DNA from: Aeromonas simiae
GTDB taxonomy: Bacteria; Pseudomonadota; Gammaproteobacteria; Enterobacterales; Aeromonadaceae
Assembly (NCBI RefSeq): GCF_000820125.1
Contig: NZ_CDBY01000034.1
Location: 49,648-113,647, forward strand
Reading direction: 5' to 3'
Length of the DNA stretch: 64,000 bases
The notes below the pieces were generated by a model. It was not told the origin of the DNA, ran no database searches, and worked only from the letters and a program-made list of their open reading frames with translations. Both the position numbers and the translations under genes were made by a program. Positions 52,698 to 63,920 of this stretch are shown in pieces (positions within the stretch are counted from its first letter, which is position 1; every line of letters starts with the position of its first letter).

Positions 52698-53909
52698 TCA
52701 GGCGATGCGTTCGAGACGAGCCAAGTAGAAGCCGTCGAAACCGGTCTCAGCCGGGCTGATGCTCTCGTCCTCAATGAGACGGAACCGATCGTTCTTGGCT
52801 AGGAAGGCATCGATCTGGGCGCGGTTCTCCATCGGCAGGATGGAGCAGGTGGCATAGACCAAAATGCCGCCTACTTTCACCATGCGGCTGTAGCTCTCGA
52901 GGATCTCTGCCTGCAGGGCCACCAGCGGGGCGAGCCGCTCGGCGGTGTCCTTCCACTTGGTGTCGGGGTTGCGCTTGAGCACGCCAAGGCCCGAGCAGGG
53001 CACGTCCAGCAGCACCCGATCGGCGCTCTCTTTCAGGCGCTTGATGGTCTTGCTGTCTTCGATGAGGCGGGTCTCGACGTTGTGGGCACCGGCGCGGCGG
53101 GCGCGCTCCTTGAGGTTGTCGAGCTTCCACTGCTCCACATCCATGGCGATGAGGCGCCCCTTGCCCTGCATGGCCGCGGCAATGTGCAGCGTTTTGCCGC
53201 CGGCACCGGCGCAGGCGTCGATGACCCGCATGCCCGGCTCCACCGCGAGGGCGGCGGCCACCTTCTGGGAGCCGGCGTCCTGCTGCTCAAACAGGCCGTC
53301 CTTGAACGCCTTGGTCTTGAACAGGGCGGCATCAGAGGTGATCTCAAGGGCCGTGTCGACCCCTTCCACCTCGATGGCCTCGACCCCCTCCTTCTTGAAC
53401 TGGGCCAGCAGCGCGGCCTTGTCCCCTTTGAGGGTGTTGACGCGCACGAAGCGCCGGGGCATCTCGCTCAGGGCGGCCCGCTCGCGCGGCCAGGCGTCAC
53501 CCAGCTGATCGGTACCGAGCTTATCGAGCCAGGTCGGGCAACCGTCCATCAGGGCCGGGCTCTTCTTGGCGTCTTGCAGGCGGAAGCGGAAGGTCTCCTC
53601 CTTGAAGCGATCCAGGCTGCGGTGGTTCGGCATCGCAATGCGGTGGAACGCATGCCACGCCAGCAGCAAGGGCCATCCCATCTTGCCGGCCTGACGCACC
53701 TGGATGCCGGCCAGAGCGCAATAGAGGTTGAGGCGGCGCAACAGATCGCCGGTGACCAAGGCGACTCGGGCCTGCTCAAAGGGCTTGAGGCTCAACCCCG
53801 AGAAGCGACGGGAGTAGGCGCGATCGAGCGGCATGCCCTGGTTGAGCACGTCATCGAGCAGGGCGGCAACCAGATCGCCGAGGCGAGGGTGCAGGGGGGA
53901 CTTGAGCAT
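52698..53909 (-). CDS. RsmB/NOP-family RNA 5-methylcytosine methyltransferase
   Basis: SAM-dependent m5C RNA methyltransferase, 403 residues. The C-terminal Rossmann domain (~210-400) has SAM motif VIDACAGAGGKTLHIAAAM, motif IV with catalytic-type cysteine DVPCSGLGVLKRNPD, and the second cysteine YATCSILPMEN. The N-terminal half (~1-150) is not the NusB-like domain of RsmB, nor is there the C-terminal PUA extension of RsmF, so the RNA target is unknown. ATG 53909 with AAGG eight bases upstream is preferred over TTG 53927. Confidence 0.9.
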   Translation of the reverse strand: MLKSPLHPRLGDLVAALLDDVLNQGMPLDRAYSRRFSGLSLKPFEQARVALVTGDLLRRLNLYCALAGIQVRQAGKMGWPLLLAWHAFHRIAMPNHRSLDRFKEETFRFRLQDAKKSPALMDGCPTWLDKLGTDQLGDAWPRERAALSEMPRRFVRVNTLKGDKAALLAQFKKEGVEAIEVEGVDTALEITSDAALFKTKAFKDGLFEQQDAGSQKVAAALAVEPGMRVIDACAGAGGKTLHIAAAMQGKGRLIAMDVEQWKLDNLKERARRAGAHNVETRLIEDSKTIKRLKESADRVLLDVPCSGLGVLKRNPDTKWKDTAERLAPLVALQAEILESYSRMVKVGGILVYATCSILPMENRAQIDAFLAKNDRFRLIEDESISPAETGFDGFYLARLERIA

Positions 53910-54076
53910 GAGAGTAACCTTGGCCAATTAAAACCGCGCAATGATAGGGACTAGACCGTTGGGGTGCAACCTTAACCAAAAAGGGAGAAGTGTGACGGAT
54001 GCACTGGACTCAGTACTAAAACCGAGGAATGATTCACTTCTTTTTTTATAACAATAAGTTGCGAAAGGATATTGCA

Positions 54077-56107
54077 ATGCGATTAACAACAAGTATCAGG
54101 CTGGCATTATGGGTGGCAGGTTCACTTGCTGGTGCGGCGCAGGCCGGACAATGGCAGACGCTGGCTGAGCGGGGTAGCCATACCGGCGAGGTGCGGGCCA
54201 GCCAGTACCGGGTGGTCGACGTGGCCGCCGACTATCTCACGGGGCTCTACCAGTCGATGGGGACTCTTGAGCTTCCCCTGCCTGAGGGGGGCAGTGTTAC
54301 TTTCAACATTGCTGCCTACGATCTGCTGCCGGCCGATCTGGCGGCACGTTATCCGACGATTCGCACCTTTAAAGGGGAGAACGTCAGCGACCCGACCCAG
54401 ACCGGCCGTTTTGACGTCGGTGACAACGGCTTTCACGCCGTGTTCAGCCATCAGGGGCGCCTCATCTATGTCGACCCGCTGCCCGGTGGCCGCTTCGCCG
54501 TCTATGACCAACGCGATGCCGACAGCCGCTTGAATGAAGAGGCCGACAAGGTGCTCGGCAGTGCCAAGAGTACCCTGGCACGCCAGGTAGTGAGCCAGGG
54601 CAATGAGCTGCGCACTTACACCATCGCCATCTCGGCGGCCGGTGAGTACACCCAGTTCTTTGGGGGCTCCAAGACGCTGGCGATGACTGCCATCGCTACC
54701 CTGCTCAACCGGGTGAATCAGGTCTACCAGCGCGATCTCGGGGTGGAGTTCCAACTGGTGAGCGGCAACGACGAGCTGATCTTCACCGATCCCAATACCG
54801 ATCCCTTCTATAACGGGGATAACCCGAATTACACCTTTTTCAGCAGCCCCTACGACGAGAACGACGTCACCAAGAACATGCAGGTGCAACGTGAGGCGTT
54901 CACCAACGGCAAGATTGGCCCCTATGACATCGGTCACGTGGTCAACACCGGTGGTGGTGGCCTGGCGGGCCTTGGTGTGCTCTGCGCCGGCGAGGAGAAG
55001 GCGGCGGGCATGACGGGCTCCGATCAGCCCACCGGGGATGCCTTCTTCATCGACTATGTGGCCCACGAGATTGGTCACCAGATGGGGGCCGATCACACCT
55101 TCAACGGCACCACCGGCAGTTGTGGCGGTGGCAACCGGGCGGCTGACCAGGCCTGGGAGCCGGGCAGCGGCAGTACCATCATGGCCTATGCCGGGATCTG
55201 CGCCGACGGGAGCAATAACGAGAACTTGCAGGCTCATAGCGATCCCTACTTCCACAGCAAGTCCATCGAGCAGATGAAGGCGCATATTGCGACGGTGGCG
55301 AGCTGCGGCACCGCGGTGGCCAGTGGCAACCGCCCCCCTGAGGTCAATGGCGGCAACGACCGCGTCATTCCGGCGCGCACCCCCTTCGTGCTGGTGGGTA
55401 GCGGCAGTGATCCGGATGGGGATACCCTGAGCTACACCTGGGAGCAAATCGATCTCGGCATGGCCTCCGACAGTGCTGAGACCATGGTCGATGACGGCAG
55501 CCGTCCTTTGTTCCGCTTTGTGCCCCCCACCGCGCAGCCCGAGCGCACCCTGCCGGCCCTCTCATCGCTGCTAAGCGGCTCCCTGGTCAAGGGGGAAGCC
55601 TGGCCGACCACGGCGCGCACCCTGCATTTTCGTCTGACTGCCCGCGACAACAAGGGCGGCGTGACCAGTGCTGAGCGGGCGGTGCAGATCGTGCCCACGA
55701 CGTCTCCCTTTGCCGTGGCTCCGCCTAAATCCCTGAGCCTCGCCATGGGCGCTGAGAACACAGTGCAGTGGAACGTGGGTGACACCGATCTGCCCCCCAT
55801 CAGCTGTGCCAAGGTCGACATCAGCCTGACCAGCGACGAGGGTAAGCACTGGCTGGCGCTGGCTAGCGCAGTGGCGAACAGCGGTACGGCCAAGGTCACC
55901 ATCCCCAGTGGCATCACCTCACCTTCACGCCTCAAGGTGGCGTGCAGCGACAATATCTTCTTTGCCCTCTCGCCCAAGCTGGCGGTGCTCGACAGCGGCG
56001 GTAACAACCAGGGCAGCGACAACGGCGGTGGCGGCGGCGGTGGTGCCTTCGGCCTGTTCGGTCTGCTGCTGGCAGGAGGTGCCCTGTGGCGTCGGCGCAA
56101 CCCTTAG
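54077..56107 (+). CDS. Secreted reprolysin-like zinc metalloprotease with GlyGly-CTERM anchor
   Basis: 676 residues. It has a signal peptide (MRLTTSIRLALWVAGSLAGAAQA), a propeptide-like region, then a catalytic metzincin domain with H330-ExxH334-xxG-xx-H340 (HEIGHQMGADH) and a following methionine turn (IMAYAG). An Ig/PKD-like domain starts near 415 (NRPPEVNGGNDR, GSDPDGDTLSYTWEQ). A Gly-run, short hydrophobic helix and RRR end form the GlyGly-CTERM sorting tail. Such tails are processed by rhombosortase after type II secretion. It is likely a surface or extracellular protease; the substrate is unknown. Confidence 0.92.
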   Translation: MRLTTSIRLALWVAGSLAGAAQAGQWQTLAERGSHTGEVRASQYRVVDVAADYLTGLYQSMGTLELPLPEGGSVTFNIAAYDLLPADLAARYPTIRTFKGENVSDPTQTGRFDVGDNGFHAVFSHQGRLIYVDPLPGGRFAVYDQRDADSRLNEEADKVLGSAKSTLARQVVSQGNELRTYTIAISAAGEYTQFFGGSKTLAMTAIATLLNRVNQVYQRDLGVEFQLVSGNDELIFTDPNTDPFYNGDNPNYTFFSSPYDENDVTKNMQVQREAFTNGKIGPYDIGHVVNTGGGGLAGLGVLCAGEEKAAGMTGSDQPTGDAFFIDYVAHEIGHQMGADHTFNGTTGSCGGGNRAADQAWEPGSGSTIMAYAGICADGSNNENLQAHSDPYFHSKSIEQMKAHIATVASCGTAVASGNRPPEVNGGNDRVIPARTPFVLVGSGSDPDGDTLSYTWEQIDLGMASDSAETMVDDGSRPLFRFVPPTAQPERTLPALSSLLSGSLVKGEAWPTTARTLHFRLTARDNKGGVTSAERAVQIVPTTSPFAVAPPKSLSLAMGAENTVQWNVGDTDLPPISCAKVDISLTSDEGKHWLALASAVANSGTAKVTIPSGITSPSRLKVACSDNIFFALSPKLAVLDSGGNNQGSDNGGGGGGGAFGLFGLLLAGGALWRRRNP

Positions 56108-56409
56108 TGCTGACGCTGCTGGCGTTGCTGGCGGGTTGTCAGGTGCAGGCACAGGGGCCACAGGCCGACGTGCAGGCCAGCCTCAAGGCCGGGGATACCC
56201 GCCTCATTGTGCGGGCCGGGCGCGGGCAGACGGCGCCGGGCATCCCCGCCGGAGAGCAGGCCGATGCCAAGGCGCGCTGTGGTATCCGCTACCTTGAGGG
56301 GCTGGGGGATGTCATCCGCCCCGGTGAGCAGGAGCAGCATACCAAGCGGGTGCTCTATGCCAGCGAGTACAACCGACTGATGTTGCCGCACTGCAAGGCG
56401 GCGCAGTAA
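56086..56409 (+). CDS. Small predicted lipoprotein overlapping the protease gene
   Basis: 107 residues, start GTG 56086 six bases after AGGAGG. The ribosome site and first 7 codons lie inside the last codons of the metalloprotease gene, in another frame (22-base overlap). The signal [12 protein letters not shown] has a lipobox (LAGC). The mature part has two cysteines and no recognised domain ([27 protein letters not shown]). The coupling suggests a partner of the protease, for example a chaperone, inhibitor or anchor; no function can be assigned. Confidence 0.75.
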   Translation: MASAQPLVLTLLALLAGCQVQAQGPQADVQASLKAGDTRLIVRAGRGQTAPGIPAGEQADAKARCGIRYLEGLGDVIRPGEQEQHTKRVLYASEYNRLMLPHCKAAQ

Positions 56410-56413
56410 TGAA

Positions 56414-56437
56414 GCGGGGAGGCGTGAGCCTCCCCGC
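56414..56437 (+). terminator. Terminator after protease-lipoprotein pair
   Basis: A perfect 10-bp stem (GCGGGGAGGC / GCCTCCCCGC, loop GTGA) followed by CTCTTTGG, 4 bases after the lipoprotein stop. Confidence 0.75.
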
Positions 56438-56512
56438 CTCTTTGGAGGTTGTCTCATCTGCCGGCCACGCGCACAATGGGGGCTTTCGTGTGCCGTAGCT
56501 AAGGGAATCAAG

Positions 56513-57151
56513 ATGATGGACGTGGCCGATCTGCGCCGTGAATACACCAAAGGGGGGCTGCGCCGTGCCGATCTGCCGGCCGAGCCGCTGACCCTGTTTG
56601 AAAAATGGCTGGCTCAGGCCTGTGAGGCGCGCCTCTCCGATCCCACCGCCATGGTGGTGGCGACCGTCGACAGCGAGGGGCAACCCTGGCAGCGCACTGT
56701 GCTGCTCAAGCACTACGATGCGGCCGGCATGCTGTTTTACACCAACATGGGCAGCCGCAAGGCGCACCAGCTGGATGGCAACCCGCGCATCAGCCTGCTG
56801 TTTCCCTGGCACATGCTGGATCGGCAGGTGCATGTCACCGGCCGGGTCGAGAAGCTCAGCACGCTGGAGGTGATGAAGTACTTCCACAGCCGCCCCAAAG
56901 AGAGCCAGATCGCCGCCTGGGTCTCCCAGCAATCCTCGCGTATCTCGGCGCGCGGCGTGCTCGAGTCCAAATTCCTCGAGCTCAAGCAGAAGTTCGCCAA
57001 GGGGGAGGTGCCCCTGCCGAGCTTCTGGGGGGGCTACCGGGTGGTGATCGATACCGTCGAGTTCTGGCAGGGCGGTGAGCATCGGCTGCACGACCGCTTC
57101 TACTACACCCGGGCCGGGGAGGGGTGGCAGGTCGAGCGTCTGGCCCCCTGA
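56513..57151 (+). CDS. pdxH: Pyridoxamine 5'-phosphate oxidase
   Basis: FMN enzyme making pyridoxal 5'-phosphate. 212 residues (E. coli 218). Conserved pieces are [26 protein letters not shown] (FMN site), the FFPW-type [19 protein letters not shown], and the C-terminal [28 protein letters not shown] 56513 is followed by a second ATG. It is monocistronic. Confidence 0.97.
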   Translation: MMDVADLRREYTKGGLRRADLPAEPLTLFEKWLAQACEARLSDPTAMVVATVDSEGQPWQRTVLLKHYDAAGMLFYTNMGSRKAHQLDGNPRISLLFPWHMLDRQVHVTGRVEKLSTLEVMKYFHSRPKESQIAAWVSQQSSRISARGVLESKFLELKQKFAKGEVPLPSFWGGYRVVIDTVEFWQGGEHRLHDRFYYTRAGEGWQVERLAP

Positions 57152-57163
57152 GCCGTGGCCGAT

Positions 57164-57189
57164 AAAAAGAGGGACATTCCCTCATTTTT
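57164..57189. terminator. pdxH terminator (bidirectional form)
   Basis: GAGGGA and TCCCTC pair around CAT, flanked by A5 and T5. Confidence 0.85.
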
Positions 57190-57261
57190 GATATGGCAGG
57201 CTCAGTTTCTCCCCTGCCTTGTGAAATAATGCGCCGTCCCTAGCGCAAAGAGAGAGAGGTC

Positions 57262-57774
57262 ATGCTGAGAACCGAACGTCCTGGCGATATGCTGCCGGTT
57301 CAGGAACTGCTTGAGGCCGCCTTTGGTCGCGGCGACGAGGCCGAGTTGGTCAACCGCCTGCGCGAAAATGGCGCCGCCGTGGTCACCATGGTGGAAGAGG
57401 AAGAGTATGAGTTCATGGGGCACCTGCTGATGAGCCCGGTGACCATCGACGGCCAGGAGGGCCCCTGGCTCGGTCTGGCCCCGCTTGCCGTGCACCCGCA
57501 GTGGCAGGGGCAGGGGATCGGCTCGGATCTGGTGCGCGAGGGGCTCGATACGGCACTCGAGATGGACTGGAAGGCGGTGGTGGTGCTGGGGGATCCCCTC
57601 TACTACCAGCGTTTCGGGTTTCGCCCGGCGAGCGAGTTCGGTCTGCACTGTATCTACGAGGTGCCCGCCGAGTGCTTCATGGCGATGGAGCTCGAGCCCG
57701 GCAGCCTGACCGGCATTCAGGGTGAGGTGCTCTATCACCCCCTGTTTGACGCGTTACCGGACGAGCAGGAGTAA
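57262..57774 (+). CDS. GNAT N-acetyltransferase, YhbS-like
   Basis: Acetyl-CoA-dependent N-acetyltransferase, 170 residues. The acetyl-CoA loop is LAVHPQWQGQGIGSDLV at ~75-91, and GDPLYYQRFGFRPASEFGL near 114 is typical of the YhbS subgroup. The substrate is unknown. ATG 57262 follows a GAGAGAGAGG ribosome site. It is monocistronic, with a hairpin 2 bases after the stop. Confidence 0.9.
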   Translation: MLRTERPGDMLPVQELLEAAFGRGDEAELVNRLRENGAAVVTMVEEEEYEFMGHLLMSPVTIDGQEGPWLGLAPLAVHPQWQGQGIGSDLVREGLDTALEMDWKAVVVLGDPLYYQRFGFRPASEFGLHCIYEVPAECFMAMELEPGSLTGIQGEVLYHPLFDALPDEQE

Positions 57775-57776
57775 AC

Positions 57777-57800
57777 CGCGGCGGCCGATGGGCCGCCGCG
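57777..57800 (+). terminator. Hairpin after the GNAT gene
   Basis: A perfect 10-bp stem (CGCGGCGGCC / GGCCGCCGCG, loop GATG) followed by TTCTCATC. The remaining 57801-57935 gap shows no clear promoter. Confidence 0.6.
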
Positions 57801-57935
57801 TTCTCATCAGGGCAAACCACACCTCTCTACTGCATCGTGGAACATGTTACTCTCTACGCCCGGTTTTTGGGTCAGCCCGCCATCAGAGCGGAGCGGCCGA
57901 TTTCAGTTAGGCAACGGTTCAGAGAAAGGATCCCC

Positions 57936-58967
57936 ATGTCAGTGCAACCCCTCACTCACCAGGCGCCCCATCGCGCCTGGTGGAAACCCCTGATCTTCTT
58001 CGCGTTGATGGCCGCCGGCCTGTGGCTGGTGAAATGGCAACCCTACTACGGCAAGGCGCTCAGTGCGGCGCAGAGCCACTCCATCGGCGCTTCGGTGCTG
58101 GCGGGGCTGGACTCGGCCCCGCTGCAAGCGGCCATCGACTACACCCTGCTCTATTTCAAGGCGGTCTGGAAGGCGGCGCTGCTCGGCATACTGCTCGGCT
58201 CCCTCATCCAGGTGCTGATCCCGGCCCAGTGGCTGCGCCGCGCCCTCGGCCAGGAGCGGCTGCGCAGCTCGCTGTTGGGCTCCCTCTTCTCCCTGCCCGC
58301 CATGATGTGCACCTGCTGCGCCGCGCCGGTGGCTGCCGGCATGCGCAAGTGCTCGGTCTCGATGGGCGGGGCGCTGGCCTTCTGGCTCGGCAATCCGCTG
58401 CTCAATCCCGCCACCCTCATCTTCATGGGGTTTGTGCTGGGCTGGCAGTTCACCCTGCTGCGGCTGGTGGCCGGTCTGGTTATCGTGTTCGGCGTGGCGG
58501 CCCTGGTCGGCCGTCTGGTGCGTGAGCCGGCGCCGGTCGATCCGGTTCCCCTGCCGGAGCCTGAGGCGCGGCCTGCTGGCTTCTGGCCACGTTGGGGCCA
58601 GGCCCTGTGGCGGCTGTTTGTCAGCACGGTGCCGGCCTATGTGCTGGCGGTGATGGCGCTGGGCGCCGCCCAGGTGTGGCTGTTCCCCCACGCAGGGCAA
58701 CTCGGTGATGGCATGGGCTGGCTGCTTGGCATGGCGCTGGCGGGCACCCTGTTTGTGATCCCGACGGCCGCCGAGATCCCCATCACCCAGGCCATGTTGG
58801 CGGCCGGGCTTGGCATGGGGCCGGCGCTGGCGCTGCTGGTGACCCTGCCGGCGGTGAGCCTGCCTTCGCTGCTGATGCTGCGAAAGAGCTTCCCGGCCCG
58901 GGCCCTGTGGCTCACTGCCGCCGTGGTGGTGGGGGTCGGGGTGCTGACCGGCCTGCTGGCAGGTTAA
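57936..58967 (+). CDS. Permease of the DUF318/ArsP type
   Basis: 343 residues with about eight membrane spans arranged in two halves. The first half carries LPAMMCTCCAAPVAAGMRK, the cysteine motif of this permease family; the second contains FVIPTAAEIPITQAMLAAGLGMGPALALL. Members export organoarsenicals or metal ions, but the substrate here is not predictable. The frame is open to 57837; ATG 57936 is chosen for its AGAAAGGA ribosome site. No arsenic or metal regulator gene is adjacent. Confidence 0.85.
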   Translation: MSVQPLTHQAPHRAWWKPLIFFALMAAGLWLVKWQPYYGKALSAAQSHSIGASVLAGLDSAPLQAAIDYTLLYFKAVWKAALLGILLGSLIQVLIPAQWLRRALGQERLRSSLLGSLFSLPAMMCTCCAAPVAAGMRKCSVSMGGALAFWLGNPLLNPATLIFMGFVLGWQFTLLRLVAGLVIVFGVAALVGRLVREPAPVDPVPLPEPEARPAGFWPRWGQALWRLFVSTVPAYVLAVMALGAAQVWLFPHAGQLGDGMGWLLGMALAGTLFVIPTAAEIPITQAMLAAGLGMGPALALLVTLPAVSLPSLLMLRKSFPARALWLTAAVVVGVGVLTGLLAG

Positions 58968-58981
58968 GCCACATCAAACGC

Positions 58982-59007
58982 AAAAGGGCGCCCATGGGCG
59001 CCCTTTT
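58982..59007. terminator. Shared terminator of permease gene and roxA
   Basis: AAAAGGGCGCC and GGCGCCCTTTTT form a stem with the central CATG-type loop, between convergent genes. Confidence 0.9.
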
Positions 59008-59028
59008 TGTCGATAGTCATCAGATAAA

Positions 59029-60159
59029 TTAGCCGAAGAACCAGTAGCCACGGTTGACCAGGCGGGTAAACAGCGTCAGGAAGCCGGCCTGATCTTCGAG
59101 GGTCACCATGTCGCTCTGGGTCACCACGTCGCGATCGCACAGCAGTGCCAGTGCGGTGGGATCGCTGCTTGGCAGCGACCAGCTCTCGCCGTCGATGTAG
59201 CAGTGATCGCTGGCATCGGCGAAGCGCACGCAGCGCAGGCCCGGCACCCGGATGGCCGGCTCGCCGCTGGCGAGCAGGTTGGCGACCTCCTCCTCGCTGT
59301 AGTCCGGATCGACCGGCACCACGTCGAGATCGTGCTTGGCCTCGGAGATCATGGCGCCAAACCAGGCCTTGAACAGGGTGTCGTCATCGAGGGCGTGCTG
59401 CATCAGCTCGCGCAGGCGGTGCAGCTCATGGGGCTGAATTTCGCCGTGGTGCTCGCGCGCCTTGAGATCCGGGTCGCCGTAGCGCTCGGTGGTGATCTCG
59501 TTGTCGATCAGGTGATCGGCAAAGGAGGAGAGCAGATCGCGGGCATCGGGGGCACGGAAACCGGTCGAGTAGTTCATGGCCGGCTCGATGGCATAGCCCT
59601 CGTGGGGGAATCCGGGCGGGATGTAGAGGATGTCACCCGGCTCCAGCACCGCGTCGATGATGGCATCGAACGGCTCGCAGTGGCGCAGGGCGCCGTGAGC
59701 GGCGAACTCGTTGAGGGGCAGGGCATCGCCCACCCGCCAGTGGCGGCGGCCGATCCCCTGGGTGATGAATACGTCGTAGTTGTCGATGTGCGGGCCGACG
59801 CCGGCCCCTGGGGTGGAGAAGCTCACCATCACGTCGTCAAAGCGCCAGCCGGGGATGAACTGGAACGGGATGGCCAGCTCGTTGACCTCGGGGCTCCAGT
59901 GGTTGCACGCCTGCACCAGGATGGTCCAGTTCTCCTCGCCCAGGTGGTCATAGGCTTCGAAGGGGCCGTGCTCGGCATGCCACTTGCCGTCGAAGCGGGT
60001 CACCAGGCGGGACTCCACCTCCTGCTCCATGGCCAGCCCCGCCAGCTCATCCGGCGTGATGGGGTCGGCAAAGTCCTTGAAGCCACCCTTGATGAGGAGC
60101 GGGCGCTTTTGCCAGTAGTGCTCGAGGAAATGGGCGATATCGAGATTGAGTTCGTACAT
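59029..60159 (-). CDS. roxA: Ribosomal protein L16 arginine hydroxylase (RoxA/YcfD)
   Basis: Fe(II)/2-oxoglutarate JmjC oxygenase that hydroxylates Arg81 of L16. 376 residues (E. coli 373). The iron-binding triad is H124-x-D126 (GPHIDNYDVF) and H186 (PPGFPHEGYA). The C-terminal dimerisation and winged-helix-like regions follow. It lies just downstream of purB on the same strand, separated by a terminator. Confidence 0.95.
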   Translation of the reverse strand: MYELNLDIAHFLEHYWQKRPLLIKGGFKDFADPITPDELAGLAMEQEVESRLVTRFDGKWHAEHGPFEAYDHLGEENWTILVQACNHWSPEVNELAIPFQFIPGWRFDDVMVSFSTPGAGVGPHIDNYDVFITQGIGRRHWRVGDALPLNEFAAHGALRHCEPFDAIIDAVLEPGDILYIPPGFPHEGYAIEPAMNYSTGFRAPDARDLLSSFADHLIDNEITTERYGDPDLKAREHHGEIQPHELHRLRELMQHALDDDTLFKAWFGAMISEAKHDLDVVPVDPDYSEEEVANLLASGEPAIRVPGLRCVRFADASDHCYIDGESWSLPSSDPTALALLCDRDVVTQSDMVTLEDQAGFLTLFTRLVNRGYWFFG

Positions 60160-60191
60160 GGTGTCTCTTTAGCGGTTCGGTAAAACGGCAA

Positions 60192-60210
60192 AGGGGCCCG
60201 GTGGGCCCCT
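60192..60210 (-). terminator. purB terminator
   Basis: AGGGGCCC and GGGCCCCT pair around GGT; on the minus strand this is followed by TTGCCGTTTTACC. It lies 15 bases after the purB stop. Confidence 0.75.
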
Positions 60211-60225
60211 CTGAAAGGCGGACGC

Positions 60226-62243
<2,018 letters not shown>

Positions 62244-62272
62244 GTTTTGTGCCTTTTGGATGCAGTGGGCGC

Positions 62273-63379
62273 TTAGGCGCCGTGGCTGAAACGTTGCTCG
62301 ATGACACCGCCGCCGAGGCACACCTCACCGTCGTAGAAGACGGCGGACTGGCCCGGCGTGACGGCGGACACCGGCTCATCGAAGGTGACGCGGATGGTCA
62401 GGTCGTCGATGGGCTCGATGAGGCAGGGAACATCCTGCTGGCGATAGCGGGTCTTGACGGTGACCCGGCGCGGCGCGCGGATCGGGGTGCGGTCAACCCA
62501 GTGCAACTGGCTGGCGATGAGGCCGTCGGAGTAGAGCCGCGGGTGCTCCCCTTGCGCCACGATAAGCGTATTGCGCGCCACCTCTTTGTCGACCACGTAC
62601 CAGGGCTCTTCACCGGCGTCTTTTCGCCCGCCGATGCCAAGGCCCTTGCGTTGACCCAGGGTGTGATACATCAATCCCTGGTGCTCGCCGATGATCTGGC
62701 CATCCACGGTTTCAATGGGGCCCGGCTTGGCCGGCAGGTATTGGGCCAGGAAATCCCGGAACTTGCGCTCACCGATAAAGCAGATGCCGGTGGAGTCTTT
62801 TTTCTTGGCGGTGATGAGATCCAGCTCCTCGGCGATGCGGCGCACCTCGGGTTTTTCCAGATCCCCGACCGGGAACAGGCTCTGTCCCACCTGGGCTTCG
62901 CTTAAGGTGTAGAGGAAGTAGCTCTGATCCTTGTTGCCGTCGAGGCCGCGCAGCAGGCGCGGGCGGCCGGTCGAGTCGTCGCGGCGCACATAGTGGCCGG
63001 TGGCGATGTAGTGGGCGCCCAGCTCCTCGGCGGCAAACTCCAGGAACGCCTTGAACTTGATCTCCTTGTTACACAGGATATCGGGGTTCGGCGTGCGGCC
63101 GGCCTTGTACTCTTCCAAGAAGTGCTCGAACACGTTGTCCCAGTACTCGGCGGCGAAGTTAATGGTGTGAAGCTCGATGCCGAGCTTGTCGCACACGGCC
63201 TTGGCATCAGCCAAATCCTGGGCGGCAGAGCAGTACTCGTCCGTGTCGTCCTCTTCCCAGTTCTTCATGAACAAGCCTTCGACCTGATAGCCCTGCTGCT
63301 TGAGCAGGTAGGCCGAGACGGAAGAGTCCACGCCGCCGGACATGCCGACGATCACCTTGATTTGGCTGTTGTCTGTCAT
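62273..63379 (-). CDS. mnmA: tRNA-specific 2-thiouridylase MnmA
   Basis: Makes 2-thiouridine at tRNA position 34 for Lys, Glu and Gln tRNAs. 368 residues. The PP-loop is [10 protein letters not shown] near residue 11; catalytic cysteines are C103 ([12 protein letters not shown]) and C200 ([12 protein letters not shown]). The chosen start (MTDNSQIKV, 63379) matches homologues; an in-frame ATG seven codons earlier (63400) is possible and neither has a strong ribosome site at ideal spacing. Confidence 0.96.
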   Translation of the reverse strand: MTDNSQIKVIVGMSGGVDSSVSAYLLKQQGYQVEGLFMKNWEEDDTDEYCSAAQDLADAKAVCDKLGIELHTINFAAEYWDNVFEHFLEEYKAGRTPNPDILCNKEIKFKAFLEFAAEELGAHYIATGHYVRRDDSTGRPRLLRGLDGNKDQSYFLYTLSEAQVGQSLFPVGDLEKPEVRRIAEELDLITAKKKDSTGICFIGERKFRDFLAQYLPAKPGPIETVDGQIIGEHQGLMYHTLGQRKGLGIGGRKDAGEEPWYVVDKEVARNTLIVAQGEHPRLYSDGLIASQLHWVDRTPIRAPRRVTVKTRYRQQDVPCLIEPIDDLTIRVTFDEPVSAVTPGQSAVFYDGEVCLGGGVIEQRFSHGA

Positions 63380-63467
63380 CAGTTGTGAAAATCCTTGCAT
63401 TTGACGGGGCGCATTCTACCAGAAGTTCGCGCCCCGGGTCATATCGGACTGCACCCGCCATACACGG

Positions 63468-63920
63468 TCACATATGGGCCTGTAAGGCATGCAGCGGCAA
63501 GCGGGTGCCGGCCAGATAGTTGTCGATGGTCTGCCACACCAGAGGGCTGCGCAGGCTGGCGCGCCGCTCGGCGATCTCCTCGCGGGTCCACCAGTGGCAG
63601 GCGAGCACATCACCGTCCGGATCTTCTGGATGGTGGTCGCCGGGCGGATTTTCAAGTTCGAACACGAAGGCAAAACGCACATAGGTGGCGGCGGTGTCGT
63701 GCGGGCGAAACAGGCTGGCACCGAGCCAGGCGGTGGGCGCCAGCTTCAGGCCGCTCTCTTCGTACAACTCGCGGCACATCGCCTCCGTCAGGGTCTCCCC
63801 CGCCTCTACGTGGCCGGCGGGCTGGTTGAAGCGCCGCTCCCCACCTATCTCCTCTTCCACCATCAGAAAGCGCCCCTGCCAGTGAACCAGGGCGGCGACG
63901 GTGAGGCGGGTTTCCATCAT
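63468..63920 (-). CDS. nudJ: Nudix hydrolase NudJ (phosphatase)
   Basis: In E. coli, NudJ hydrolyses HMP-PP and nucleotide di/triphosphates. 150 residues with a complete Nudix box: G36-x5-E42-x7-R50-E51-L52-x-E54-E55-x-G57. Order nudJ-mnmA-hflD-purB matches E. coli. The start overlaps the preceding gene's stop (ATGA), so translation is coupled; a second ATG follows immediately. Confidence 0.93.
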   Translation of the reverse strand: MMETRLTVAALVHWQGRFLMVEEEIGGERRFNQPAGHVEAGETLTEAMCRELYEESGLKLAPTAWLGASLFRPHDTAATYVRFAFVFELENPPGDHHPEDPDGDVLACHWWTREEIAERRASLRSPLVWQTIDNYLAGTRLPLHALQAHM

